Origin: Candidatus Nitrosopumilus sp.
GTDB taxonomy: Archaea > Thermoproteota > Nitrososphaeria > Nitrososphaerales > Nitrosopumilaceae
Direction: 5' to 3'
DNA: 24,085 nt
NCBI GenBank assembly: GCA_013203245.1
Contig: JABMOR010000085.1
Location: forward strand, 1-24,085
How positions within the stretch are numbered: the stretch's first letter is position 1; every line of letters starts with the position of its first letter. Positions 9,287 through 15,925 of the stretch are shown piece by piece. Position numbers and translations under genes: made by a program. The notes below the pieces were generated by a model. The model saw only the letters and a list, made by a program, of their open reading frames with translations. It did not search any database and was not told where the DNA came from.

Positions 9287-10435
9287 TTGACAAACATTCC
9301 ACACGTTGTAATTTTAGGAGGCGGTTTTGGTGGACTCGCAGCTGCAAATGAATTAAGAAATACATTACCATCATCACAAGTAAAAATTACTGTAATTGAT
9401 AAAAAAGACTGGTTTATGGTAGGATTTGCAAAATTATGGATCATAAATGGAACTAGGACTTTTGAAAATTCAACTGGATCATTAAATGAATTACAAAAAA
9501 AAGATATTGGTTTTATCAAAGATGAAATTTTATCAATTAATCTTGAAGACAAACATGTAACTACAAAAACTCAAGAAATTTCATTTAATTTTCTAATTAT
9601 TTCAATGGGAGCAGTATTAACTCCCCAAAAAATTCCTGGATTAGAAGAAAATGGATTCAATCTCTATGATCATAATCATCTTTTAGAAATTCGTGAAAAA
9701 CTTGAGAGTATAGAGTCTGGAAAAATTGCAATATCGATAATGGGAATGCCTTACAAATGTCCTCCAGCACCTTTTGAGGCTAGTTTATTGATTGATTCCA
9801 TGCTAAGAAAAAGGGGAGTTCGTGATTCTGTGCAAATTGATTTCTATAGTCCTGCTCCTATTACTTTACCAGCAGCTGGACCTGAAGTTAGTAAACAAAT
9901 TCTTGAGCTAGTAAATTCTGAACAAATTATTTTTCATAATTCATGTAAAATAAAATCTGTTGAATCTAAAAAATTAATATTTGAAAATAGTGAAGCTGAT
10001 TTTGATTTACTTTTAGCCATTCCACCACATATTGCTCCCAAAGTAATTTATGATTCTGGATTGGCAAAAGAATCAGGATTTATTCCAATAGATAGAGATT
10101 GTAAGACACCGTTTGAAAATATCTTTGCAGTAGGCGATGTAACTAGTCTAACTGTTACAGAAAATATGGCAGTTCCAAAAGCTGGAATTTTTGCAGAAGG
10201 AGAAGGTATTACAGTTGCTCAAAATATTATTTCAAAAATTCAATCAAAAGAAGAATCTGTATTATTTAATGGAACAGGTGGTTGTTTTATAGAATCAGGT
10301 AGAGATACTGCATCTGTACTTGAAGTTGATATGTTTTCACAATCAAAACCTGTAACAAGTCTCACAAAGTCAACATCTGACAATCTTTCTAAAAAAGTAG
10401 AATTTGAAAAAGAAAGATTATCAAAATGGCTGTGA
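9287..10435 (+). CDS. FAD-dependent pyridine nucleotide-disulphide oxidoreductase, sulphide:quinone reductase-like
   Basis: A 382-residue flavoprotein of the SQR/FCSD/NDH-2 superfamily. The N-terminal FAD fold has GGGFGGLAA (residues 11-19) and the C-terminal FAD motif FAVGDVT (280-286). Cys158 in YKCPPAPFEA matches the conserved redox cysteine block of SQR-type proteins. Other cysteines are Cys220, Cys272 and Cys333 (GGCFIESG); I see no counterpart of the N-terminal-half cysteine near residue 125 that true SQRs use for polysulphide chemistry. Sulphide oxidation is therefore doubtful; a quinone- or thiol-linked oxidoreductase is safer. No signal peptide. The start is TTG at 9287, 1 bp after the SDR stop, so translation is probably coupled. 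It converges on the small zinc protein gene with a 1-bp gap. Confidence 0.85.
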   Translation: MTNIPHVVILGGGFGGLAAANELRNTLPSSQVKITVIDKKDWFMVGFAKLWIINGTRTFENSTGSLNELQKKDIGFIKDEILSINLEDKHVTTKTQEISFNFLIISMGAVLTPQKIPGLEENGFNLYDHNHLLEIREKLESIESGKIAISIMGMPYKCPPAPFEASLLIDSMLRKRGVRDSVQIDFYSPAPITLPAAGPEVSKQILELVNSEQIIFHNSCKIKSVESKKLIFENSEADFDLLLAIPPHIAPKVIYDSGLAKESGFIPIDRDCKTPFENIFAVGDVTSLTVTENMAVPKAGIFAEGEGITVAQNIISKIQSKEESVLFNGTGGCFIESGRDTASVLEVDMFSQSKPVTSLTKSTSDNLSKKVEFEKERLSKWL

Positions 10436-10436
10436 T

Positions 10437-10646
10437 TTATTTCTCTGTATCTTTATTTTTTGTTAAATGTTCTAAAATTGCTCTGATTTCTACACTCACA
10501 TCTTGAGTGTTGCTTGAGAGATTGAGTTTTTCAGGTATATTATTTTTAAAATTTTCATCTCCTAATTCAATACTTTTTCTTTGAAGACAATCAAGATGAT
10601 CCTCATCAGTAGCAGAAATTTTATGACAAATATTACAAAGTTTCAT
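10437..10646 (-). CDS. Small Cys/His protein, possible zinc-binding, function unknown
   Basis: A 69-residue hydrophilic protein beginning MKLCNICHK. It has Cys4, Cys7, His8 and a later HLDC pair (about residues 17-20), a pattern that could bind one zinc ion at the N terminus. The C-terminal half is predicted helical (VSVEIRAILEHLTKN). Family not recognised. I chose the ATG at 10646 over an in-frame TTG at 10661 because the TATA-like box at 10669-10680 is about 28 bp upstream of the ATG. That same box lies symmetrically upstream of tRNA-Pro on the other strand. Its stop is 1 bp from the convergent flavoprotein stop. Confidence 0.65.
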   Translation of the reverse strand: MKLCNICHKISATDEDHLDCLQRKSIELGDENFKNNIPEKLNLSSNTQDVSVEIRAILEHLTKNKDTEK

Positions 10647-10668
10647 AAATTCTACAATCAATACGACG

Positions 10669-10680
10669 ATTTAATAATTT
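10669..10680. promoter_or_regulatory. Near-palindromic TATA box shared by tRNA-Pro and the small zinc protein gene
   Basis: ATTTAATAATTT reads as a TATA-like element on both strands. Its centre is about 27 bp upstream of the first tRNA base (10702) and about 28 bp upstream of the ATG at 10646 on the other strand. No other good TATA candidate lies between the two genes, so a single element may direct divergent initiation. Confidence 0.5.
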
Positions 10681-10701
10681 CATTTTGTGCCTCTGAAACG
10701 A

Positions 10702-10775
10702 GGGATCGTAGTCTAGCTTGGTATGATACTAGTCTGGGGGACTAGTGGTCGCAGGTTCAAATCCTGCCGGTCCCA
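10702..10775 (+). tRNA. tRNA-Pro(GGG)
   Basis: A 74-nt cloverleaf. The acceptor stem GGGATCG (10702-10708) pairs with CGGTCCC (10768-10774), followed by discriminator A at 10775. The D loop contains AGCTTGGTA. The anticodon stem CTAGT/ACTAG (10729-10733 and 10741-10745) closes loop CTGGGGG, with anticodon GGG at 10736-10738 and G37, as usual for proline tRNAs. The variable loop is 5 nt. The T arm is GCAGG-TTCAAAT-CCTGC (10751-10767). No CCA is encoded, so it depends on the CCA-adding enzyme whose gene lies 0.7 kb downstream. No intron. The convergent kinase gene's stop begins at the very next base. Confidence 0.97.
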
Positions 10776-11537
10776 TTATAATTTCAAAACTTTCAATAAA
10801 TTATCGAAATTGTCTCTAGTTTTTTCTTGTTTATACGATTTTAAAGCATCAATAATTTTTTCTTTAGATGAGTTTTTGTAAATTTTTTGAGCAGTTCTTG
10901 CAATTCCAGATCCAATGAAAAAAGCTTGAGTTATTGATGTGACATTAGATGGTTTTCTTTTTGTGCTAGAACTTTCAAAATCAATTATCGAAACTTTATT
11001 CTTACTAACAATGACATGTTTAGAAATATTACTTAATTCACCGTGATCAAAACCTATTTGATCTAATCTATAACAATCTTCTAAAATACTTTTTATTGCA
11101 GATTTTAATTTTTTTACATTTCCAGTCCCCTTTAACATTTCAATCCAATTACTAAATTTTTCGCCATCAAGATATTCCATAATTAAGAAGTTTTTACTTA
11201 CATCAAACATTTTGGGACCAACATTAACTGAATTTACTAATTTTAATAAAACACCTTCATTCTTCATTCCTTTTCTTTGAGAATCCATCCTTCTAATTTT
11301 TAGGGCAACTTCCTTGTTACCTTTTTTTGCAATTACCACAACACCCACGTATCCTTTTCCCAAAATTGCTAAATTCCCAAGTGTTGTTGGACCCCTAAAA
11401 GAAATTGATTTTATTTTTAGTTTTTCTAATTCACTAATTCTTGATTTGATTTGACGATTTGTTGCATTTGGATACCCTAAAATTTTTGAATAAGGTTCTT
11501 CTACAAATTTTTTAATTGAAATGAAGGAGTGTGCCAT
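10776..11537 (-). CDS. Predicted Ser/Thr protein kinase, COG2112-type (atypical archaeal)
   Basis: A 253-residue kinase-fold protein. It has an N-terminal helical extension (about 1-55), glycine loop GKGYVGV (60-66), ATP lysine Lys80 in VALKIRR, a candidate helix-C glutamate Glu94, hinge IMEYLDGE (119-126), catalytic loop HGELSNISKHVIV (165-177) and metal-binding Asp187 in IIDFESSS. The usual HxD catalytic aspartate is Glu167; as I recall, HGxLS..KHVIV is the family form, so this is probably not a degenerate copy. Substrate unknown. It is the last gene of the thpR-cca-kinase operon and its start overlaps the end of cca by 26 bp in another frame, implying translational coupling. It ends exactly at the tRNA-Pro boundary. 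Confidence 0.82.
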   Translation of the reverse strand: MAHSFISIKKFVEEPYSKILGYPNATNRQIKSRISELEKLKIKSISFRGPTTLGNLAILGKGYVGVVVIAKKGNKEVALKIRRMDSQRKGMKNEGVLLKLVNSVNVGPKMFDVSKNFLIMEYLDGEKFSNWIEMLKGTGNVKKLKSAIKSILEDCYRLDQIGFDHGELSNISKHVIVSKNKVSIIDFESSSTKRKPSNVTSITQAFFIGSGIARTAQKIYKNSSKEKIIDALKSYKQEKTRDNFDNLLKVLKL

Positions 11538-12843
11538 CTACTGAAATTAATTCAGCTGTTTCCTCTTTAATTGATTTGCTTAGATTTTTACTTCCTATTG
11601 ACACAGTGAAACCTTGTTTAAAATCACTTTGAAGACCATTTGGTATGCCTACTTGCAGATTATTTTTTAAAAATTCTTTCATAAAATTAACTGCATCATC
11701 ATGTTTTCTTTTTCCTAATGAAATTATCTTTCTATCATTTCCAATCCATACTAATTCTGTATTTTTCAGATTTTTAGAAATAAAACTATGCGTACTATCT
11801 TCTCTAAAAAATTCTGGTCCTTTTTTTGCATATATTTGATTAATTTTGGTAGATTCTAAAAAGAACAAAAGATAGGCTTCTTTTTGCTGATCTGTATGAG
11901 ATTTACTTCGTAATACGGTGAATCCGCCCAATTCTAATTGCGTAGATAATGTCGATGTTGCTCGTTTAATTTGACCCCAAATAATATCTGGACTTCTAGA
12001 TTTAAAATTGAATTTTACCACTAACACATTATTCCAATATTTTTTTGAGATTTTGGATTTTTTATTCTTAAAAAATTCTAAACCTGGTTTTTCTTTGAAT
12101 GCTCTTGAAATAAGAATAAACTTTCCAATATTTTCATCAGAAACAGCAGCAGCTAAATTTCTATTACTGTCAATTGGATCTATGACAACAATTGAAGTAT
12201 CAAATGTTTTAGAAGTTTTTCCAATAATTTGATTTTCTTTAATTTTTGAAATAGATTTTATAAGATTTTCAAAATTTCCAAACTCTAAAATTAAAACTTC
12301 TGAAATATATCCACTGAATCCTTGTTTAGCTATTTCTGCTCCATAAATTCTATTTGACTTTAGAAATATTTTAAGAATTCTAACTTCGTTTCTCATTTTT
12401 GGAGTTAATGATTTTTCCATGAATTTTGTATGAAATGGAGATCTATCAGCAGCGCTTTTCCATTCTCCAATCTTTACATCATAAAATGGAACTATGTTGA
12501 TTTTTGTATTTTTGATTTTAGCCTCAACATAAGGATGTTGAGAATATCTAACATATGGATGATATTTTTTTAATGAATCAAAACCAATTTTTTTAGAAAT
12601 TTTTTCAAATTTTTGTTCTGATACATTTTTTTTAAATTTTATAAAAATATCAATATCTGCATCTTTAGATAACCAAGTACCTTTAGCAAATGATCCTCCA
12701 AATTCTAATCCAATCACTTCTGAATATTTTTTAATTTCTTTTTCAACTAAATCATATGCTAATTTTGCAATTTGTTTTTTTGATTCTTCTGTAATTTTTG
12801 AAGGAATTACAGTTTTAGAAATTTTGGAAATTATTTGTTTCAT
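11512..12843 (-). CDS. cca: CCA-adding enzyme (archaeal class I tRNA nucleotidyltransferase)
   Basis: Adds or repairs the 3'-terminal CCA of tRNAs from CTP and ATP without a nucleic-acid template. It has 443 residues, close to the Archaeoglobus enzyme. The nucleotidyltransferase motif GGSFAKGTWL (49-58) is followed by DADIDIF (61-67), giving the two metal-binding aspartates Asp63 and Asp65. The palm is followed by archaeal-type neck, body and tail domains. Its ATG overlaps the thpR stop as ATGA (12840-12843), and its 3' end overlaps the kinase start by 26 bp, so all three are probably one transcript. Essential here because the nearby tRNA-Pro gene encodes no CCA. Confidence 0.96.
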   Translation of the reverse strand: MKQIISKISKTVIPSKITEESKKQIAKLAYDLVEKEIKKYSEVIGLEFGGSFAKGTWLSKDADIDIFIKFKKNVSEQKFEKISKKIGFDSLKKYHPYVRYSQHPYVEAKIKNTKINIVPFYDVKIGEWKSAADRSPFHTKFMEKSLTPKMRNEVRILKIFLKSNRIYGAEIAKQGFSGYISEVLILEFGNFENLIKSISKIKENQIIGKTSKTFDTSIVVIDPIDSNRNLAAAVSDENIGKFILISRAFKEKPGLEFFKNKKSKISKKYWNNVLVVKFNFKSRSPDIIWGQIKRATSTLSTQLELGGFTVLRSKSHTDQQKEAYLLFFLESTKINQIYAKKGPEFFREDSTHSFISKNLKNTELVWIGNDRKIISLGKRKHDDAVNFMKEFLKNNLQVGIPNGLQSDFKQGFTVSIGSKNLSKSIKEETAELISVDGTLLHFN

Positions 12844-13385
12844 TTTTTAGCTCTTATCTCCAATAAATCTGAATAAATTGGTCCATTTGGTGACAATACA
12901 CTTTTTTTCAATTTGATATTTGAAACATTTTGTATTCCAAAATTTACCATTTTATTACCTTCCAATTCTCCTGATATATCTCCAATCTTCTTTTTAATTC
13001 TAAATACTGTGATATGAGGTTTGAATGGTTTATCTGAAAAAAATCCTAACGGTTCTAACATTTTTTCTACTTTTTTAGATAGTTGAATTAACATATTTCC
13101 ACCATTATCATCTGTTCCAATCCAAACTACCCTTGGAAATTTAGGTTTAGGAAATGCACCAATTCCTTTTAAATTGACATTAAAACTTAAAAATTCTATA
13201 GTTTGAAGAGATTGAATAATTTTTTGAATCATTTCCTTTGAAATTTCCCCTAAAAATTGTAAAGTAAAATGCAAATTTGTTAATTCTACAGGTTTAGCAT
13301 CAATATTGATATTTTCTTGAAATTTTTTAATTGAATTTATTACTTCATTATTTGTAATTTCAATTGCTACAAAGACACGCATCAT
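12840..13385 (-). CDS. thpR: RNA 2',3'-cyclic phosphodiesterase (ThpR/LigT, 2H family)
   Basis: Opens 2',3'-cyclic phosphates at RNA 3' ends; older annotations call it 2'-5' RNA ligase. It has 181 residues, standard for the family. Both catalytic HxT motifs are present: HFT (39-41) in LHFTLQFLGE and HIT (124-126) in KPHITVF. Two consecutive ATG codons are available (13385 and 13382); the TATA-like box at 13403-13412 is about 25 bp from the second. It is the first gene of the thpR-cca-kinase operon, joined to cca by ATGA. The pairing with cca suggests a role in tRNA 3'-end quality control or splicing products; that is inference. Cytosolic. Confidence 0.94.
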   Translation of the reverse strand: MMRVFVAIEITNNEVINSIKKFQENINIDAKPVELTNLHFTLQFLGEISKEMIQKIIQSLQTIEFLSFNVNLKGIGAFPKPKFPRVVWIGTDDNGGNMLIQLSKKVEKMLEPLGFFSDKPFKPHITVFRIKKKIGDISGELEGNKMVNFGIQNVSNIKLKKSVLSPNGPIYSDLLEIRAKK

Positions 13386-13402
13386 AACATTTTTTGAAGT
13401 AT

Positions 13403-13412
13403 GTTTATAATT
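13403..13412. promoter_or_regulatory. TATA-like box in the thpR / UPF0200 divergent spacer
   Basis: On the minus strand AATTATAAAC, about 25 bp upstream of the thpR start. The plus-strand reading (GTTTATAATT) could serve the UPF0200 gene with a start near 13434, giving a leader of about 20 nt that contains a T8 tract (13439-13446). No better plus-strand box is visible closer to 13455. Confidence 0.4.
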
Positions 13413-13454
13413 ATTTCCGGTAACTTCATAGACGAGCCTTTTTTTTGATAAATA

Positions 13455-14003
13455 TTGACAAAACTAATTGTATGTTTAACAGGAATGCCGGGAGCTGGCA
13501 AGTCTACCATTGCAGAAGGATTAGAACCAAAAGGCTATGAGATTATCAATATGGGTAATGCTGTTAGAGAAGAGGCAAAAAAAAGAAATTTGGAATCAAC
13601 TAGAGAAAATTTAGGAAAATTAATGCTTGAGCTAAGAGAGAAAAATGGTCCTGGTGCTATAGCAGAACTAGTTAAACCACAAATAGAATCTTCAACTTCA
13701 AATGTAATTTTAATAGATGGAGTTAGATCAAATGATGAAATTCAAATACTAAAAAAATATGGTATAGTAAAATTATTGGCAGTTCATGCTTCTACTGATG
13801 CTAGATTTGATTTTTTACAAAAACGAGGAAGATCAGATGATCCTCAAACAAAACAACACTTTGATGAAAGAGATAATCGTGAATTAGGTGTTGGTATAAG
13901 TAATTCAATTGCACTTTCTGATTATGCGATATCTAACGTTGGTATAACAAAAGAAGAATTAATTGAACAGACTTTTAAAATTATTCAAAGTTGGATACAA
14001 TGA
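13455..14003 (+). CDS. UPF0200 P-loop nucleotide kinase-like protein
   Basis: A 182-residue P-loop NTPase that looks like a small nucleotide or dephospho-CoA kinase. The Walker A motif GMPGAGKST is at residues 10-18, a Walker B-like VILIDGVRS near 80-88, and an arginine-rich lid segment (FLQKRGRSDDP) near 115-125. These features define UPF0200, conserved in archaea; the substrate is not known to me. The start is TTG at 13455; no ATG precedes the P loop. Its stop TGA overlaps the ATG of the next gene (ATGA at 14000-14003). As I recall, UPF0200 and UPF0201 are fused in some archaea, so the pair probably works together. Confidence 0.85.
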   Translation: MTKLIVCLTGMPGAGKSTIAEGLEPKGYEIINMGNAVREEAKKRNLESTRENLGKLMLELREKNGPGAIAELVKPQIESSTSNVILIDGVRSNDEIQILKKYGIVKLLAVHASTDARFDFLQKRGRSDDPQTKQHFDERDNRELGVGISNSIALSDYAISNVGITKEELIEQTFKIIQSWIQ

Positions 14004-14398
14004 AAATTCCAACCATTAAATGTAAAGTAGAAATAATCTGTCCAATAAATTTATCTGAAGATCCTGATAAAGTAAAACAAGCAATTTCTAATATTTTTCC
14101 ATACTCCATCATAAAGAATGAATCTTTTTTGATTAAAGCACAATCAAATGAATTAAAATCATTGGAAAAAATTTATGAAACAATTTTTTCTTCTCAATCT
14201 CAAAAAATTTACACACGCAATTTAGAAAATAATTTAGAAGGCGATAGTACCTGGTTTTTTCTAAATAAACAAGCAGCTTTTGTTGGAATAGTGGCAATAT
14301 GTGATGAAGCTGAAGAATCACCTCTTGGTCCAATCAAGGTGACTCTAACTTCATCAAATATTGATACAATAATTGATTGGATATCCTTTCTGAATTAA
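14000..14398 (+). CDS. UPF0201 family protein (COG1325, putative RNA-binding)
   Basis: A 132-residue protein matching UPF0201. The N-terminal block is VEIICPINLSEDPDKVKQAI, typical of the VNPTEDPDKV family start. The C-terminal block is WFFLNKQAAFVGIVAICDEA, then ESPLGPIKVT. The family has been labelled exosome-related or RNA-binding on genomic context; I know of no proven reaction. The ATG at 14000 overlaps the UPF0200 stop by 4 bp (ATGA), the best-supported start; a TTG at 13991 is the alternative. With cca, thpR, rnz and trmG10 nearby, an RNA-related role is plausible but not shown. Confidence 0.82.
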   Translation: MKIPTIKCKVEIICPINLSEDPDKVKQAISNIFPYSIIKNESFLIKAQSNELKSLEKIYETIFSSQSQKIYTRNLENNLEGDSTWFFLNKQAAFVGIVAICDEAEESPLGPIKVTLTSSNIDTIIDWISFLN

Positions 14399-14482
14399 TG
14401 AAAATTAGCTAAGAAAATTCACTTCTTTTTGACTATTTTTTTTAGTTTGAATCTAAAATCTATTTTTTTAAACTACTCATTG

Positions 14483-15205
14483 ATGTTCATTAAACTAGGC
14501 ATAATTGCTGGCATTGTAATCTTAGGTGGCATGATATTTTCAAATGAAATTGATAGCTTTCTTCCTACAACATCTGCAACCGTGTTTGATTCTTTAAAAA
14601 ATGATCTAAACATTTTTGGCACAAAGGCTTCAGATTCTGTGGAGCAAAGAATTGATTCATCAATTGATAAGATCGTAGATAAAACAAGTGAATCAATATC
14701 AAATGAAATTAGTGATGTTGGAGATAAAGTAAGTAATGAAATTTCCAATGTCAAAGAATCTTCTCAAAAACTAATTAAAGAAGAAGTTTCTAATTTTAAT
14801 CCTATAGAAGCCATTCAAAATATTTTTACTGGTAGTTCGAATTCAGGTTCAACTAATCCATCATCAACTAACACTGTTTCAACTCAAAATACTATTAAAA
14901 TTCCCCCTGATACACTTTCTTTGTCTACCAAACAACAATCTGATGATAATATTCTTCTTCAATATGTTGATACAAGTGGTAAAACAAAAAGCGTTTATGT
15001 GATTATTAGAACTGTGGATAAAGAAATCTTTTCTGGAACATTTTATACTTCAATGTTTGATACAAATGTAAATGATGCAACAGGAATTCCATATTACATA
15101 GATATGGTTGTTGAACATGAAGATTATGGAACTGTTACTTCATCAGTTTATAATTCAGGAGATTCTTCTGATACCAAAATTGCTGGCATATTTTCTCAAT
15201 CATAA
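14483..15205 (+). CDS. Membrane-anchored coiled-coil surface protein, unknown family
   Basis: About 240 residues from the ATG at 14483 (an in-frame TTG at 14429 would add 18 residues of low plausibility). A single N-terminal hydrophobic segment (IKLGIIAGIVILGGMIF) can act as signal anchor. It is followed by an amphipathic stretch rich in Asp, Ser, Ile and Val (about residues 40-105, SVEQRIDSSIDKIVDKTSES onward) that looks like a coiled coil. Next come a Ser/Thr/Asn linker (GSSNSGSTNPSSTNTVSTQN) and a C-terminal, probably beta-rich, domain of about 90 residues. The layout suggests an extracytoplasmic domain on a stalk; the Asn/Ser/Thr linker could be glycosylated. No family recognised. The 3' end overlaps the convergent sir2 gene by 10 bp. 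Confidence 0.7.
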   Translation: MFIKLGIIAGIVILGGMIFSNEIDSFLPTTSATVFDSLKNDLNIFGTKASDSVEQRIDSSIDKIVDKTSESISNEISDVGDKVSNEISNVKESSQKLIKEEVSNFNPIEAIQNIFTGSSNSGSTNPSSTNTVSTQNTIKIPPDTLSLSTKQQSDDNILLQYVDTSGKTKSVYVIIRTVDKEIFSGTFYTSMFDTNVNDATGIPYYIDMVVEHEDYGTVTSSVYNSGDSSDTKIAGIFSQS

Positions 15206-15924
15206 TTCATTTTAAATAATGAAACTAGTTTTGGTAATGTTTCTGTACTAGTTTTCCTAATTATTTCATTCATTTCTTTTGACATCTCAGTATTTTCTGG
15301 ATTTATTTCAATTAATGTTGCATTGTTTTGTTTGGCATAAAGTGGTAGTGTATTTGCTGGAGATACTACAAGTGATGTACCTACTATTATCATCAAATCA
15401 CATTGACTTGCAAAATCTATAGCATTTTGCCATACATCTTGTGGTAATGGTTCTCCAAACCATACAACATCAGGTCTAAGTATATTTTCACATTTACAAA
15501 GAGGTGGTAAGTTAGAAATTTCTGTCAAAATTTCTTCTTTATAGTTACAAACAGAACATTTGATCTTTACGATATTACCATGTAGCTCCAATACCTTTGA
15601 ACTTCCAGATTTTTGATGTAATCCATCAATATTTTGTGTTAGAACCGTAACTTGAGCATATTTTTCTAGTTCTGCAATCGCTTTATGACCTAAATTTGGC
15701 TGTGCCTGAAAAATATTCTTCCTTCTTTCGTTATACCACTCCCATACTAGTTTCGGATTATCATAAAATGCATCTATTGTGGCTAATTTCATTGGATCAT
15801 GATTTCTCCATAATCCGTCCTTTCCTCGAAATGTAGGAATTCTACTTTCTTGTGAAATTCCAGCTCCTGTTACAAAAACAATTTTTTTATAATTTTTAAT
15901 TTGATCTTTAATCACATCAAACAT
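15196..15924 (-). CDS. cobB: Sir2-family NAD-dependent deacylase, class III-like
   Basis: Removes acyl groups from lysine using NAD+. It has 242 residues. Motifs: GAGIS (20-24), TQNIDGLH (96-103), catalytic His115 in LELHGN and PDVVWFGE (151-158). Tyr64 and Arg67 (WEWYNERR) match the YxxR pair that in class III sirtuins (SIRT5, bacterial CobB) binds acidic acyl groups, so desuccinylase or demalonylase activity is plausible. Zinc ligands are Cys123 and Cys126 plus Cys143 and Cys145; the second pair is CxC rather than the usual CxxC. Archaeal homologues act on Alba, among other targets. Its ATG is 1 bp after the rnz stop, so it is the last gene of the prs-trmG10-rnz-sir2 operon. Confidence 0.94.
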   Translation of the reverse strand: MFDVIKDQIKNYKKIVFVTGAGISQESRIPTFRGKDGLWRNHDPMKLATIDAFYDNPKLVWEWYNERRKNIFQAQPNLGHKAIAELEKYAQVTVLTQNIDGLHQKSGSSKVLELHGNIVKIKCSVCNYKEEILTEISNLPPLCKCENILRPDVVWFGEPLPQDVWQNAIDFASQCDLMIIVGTSLVVSPANTLPLYAKQNNATLIEINPENTEMSKEMNEIIRKTSTETLPKLVSLFKMNYD

Positions 15925-15925
15925 T

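Noticed and set aside
9232..9552. Minus-strand frame across the SDR/flavoprotein junction
   Set aside because: Antisense to the FAD-binding motif region of a clear gene; no support.
9287..10435. Calling this gene a true sulphide:quinone oxidoreductase
   Set aside because: One expected catalytic cysteine is not found, so only the superfamily is supported.
10702..10775. Intron or degenerate tRNA, because the anticodon arm contains a longer ACTAGTC/GACTAGT palindrome
   Set aside because: A standard 5-bp stem with a 7-nt loop gives a normal proline anticodon GGG and a complete cloverleaf; no insertion is needed.
14429..14482. TTG start adding 18 residues to the surface protein
   Set aside because: The extra segment is Phe/Leu/Asn-rich from a T-rich spacer and spoils the signal anchor; the ATG at 14483 gives a normal N terminus.
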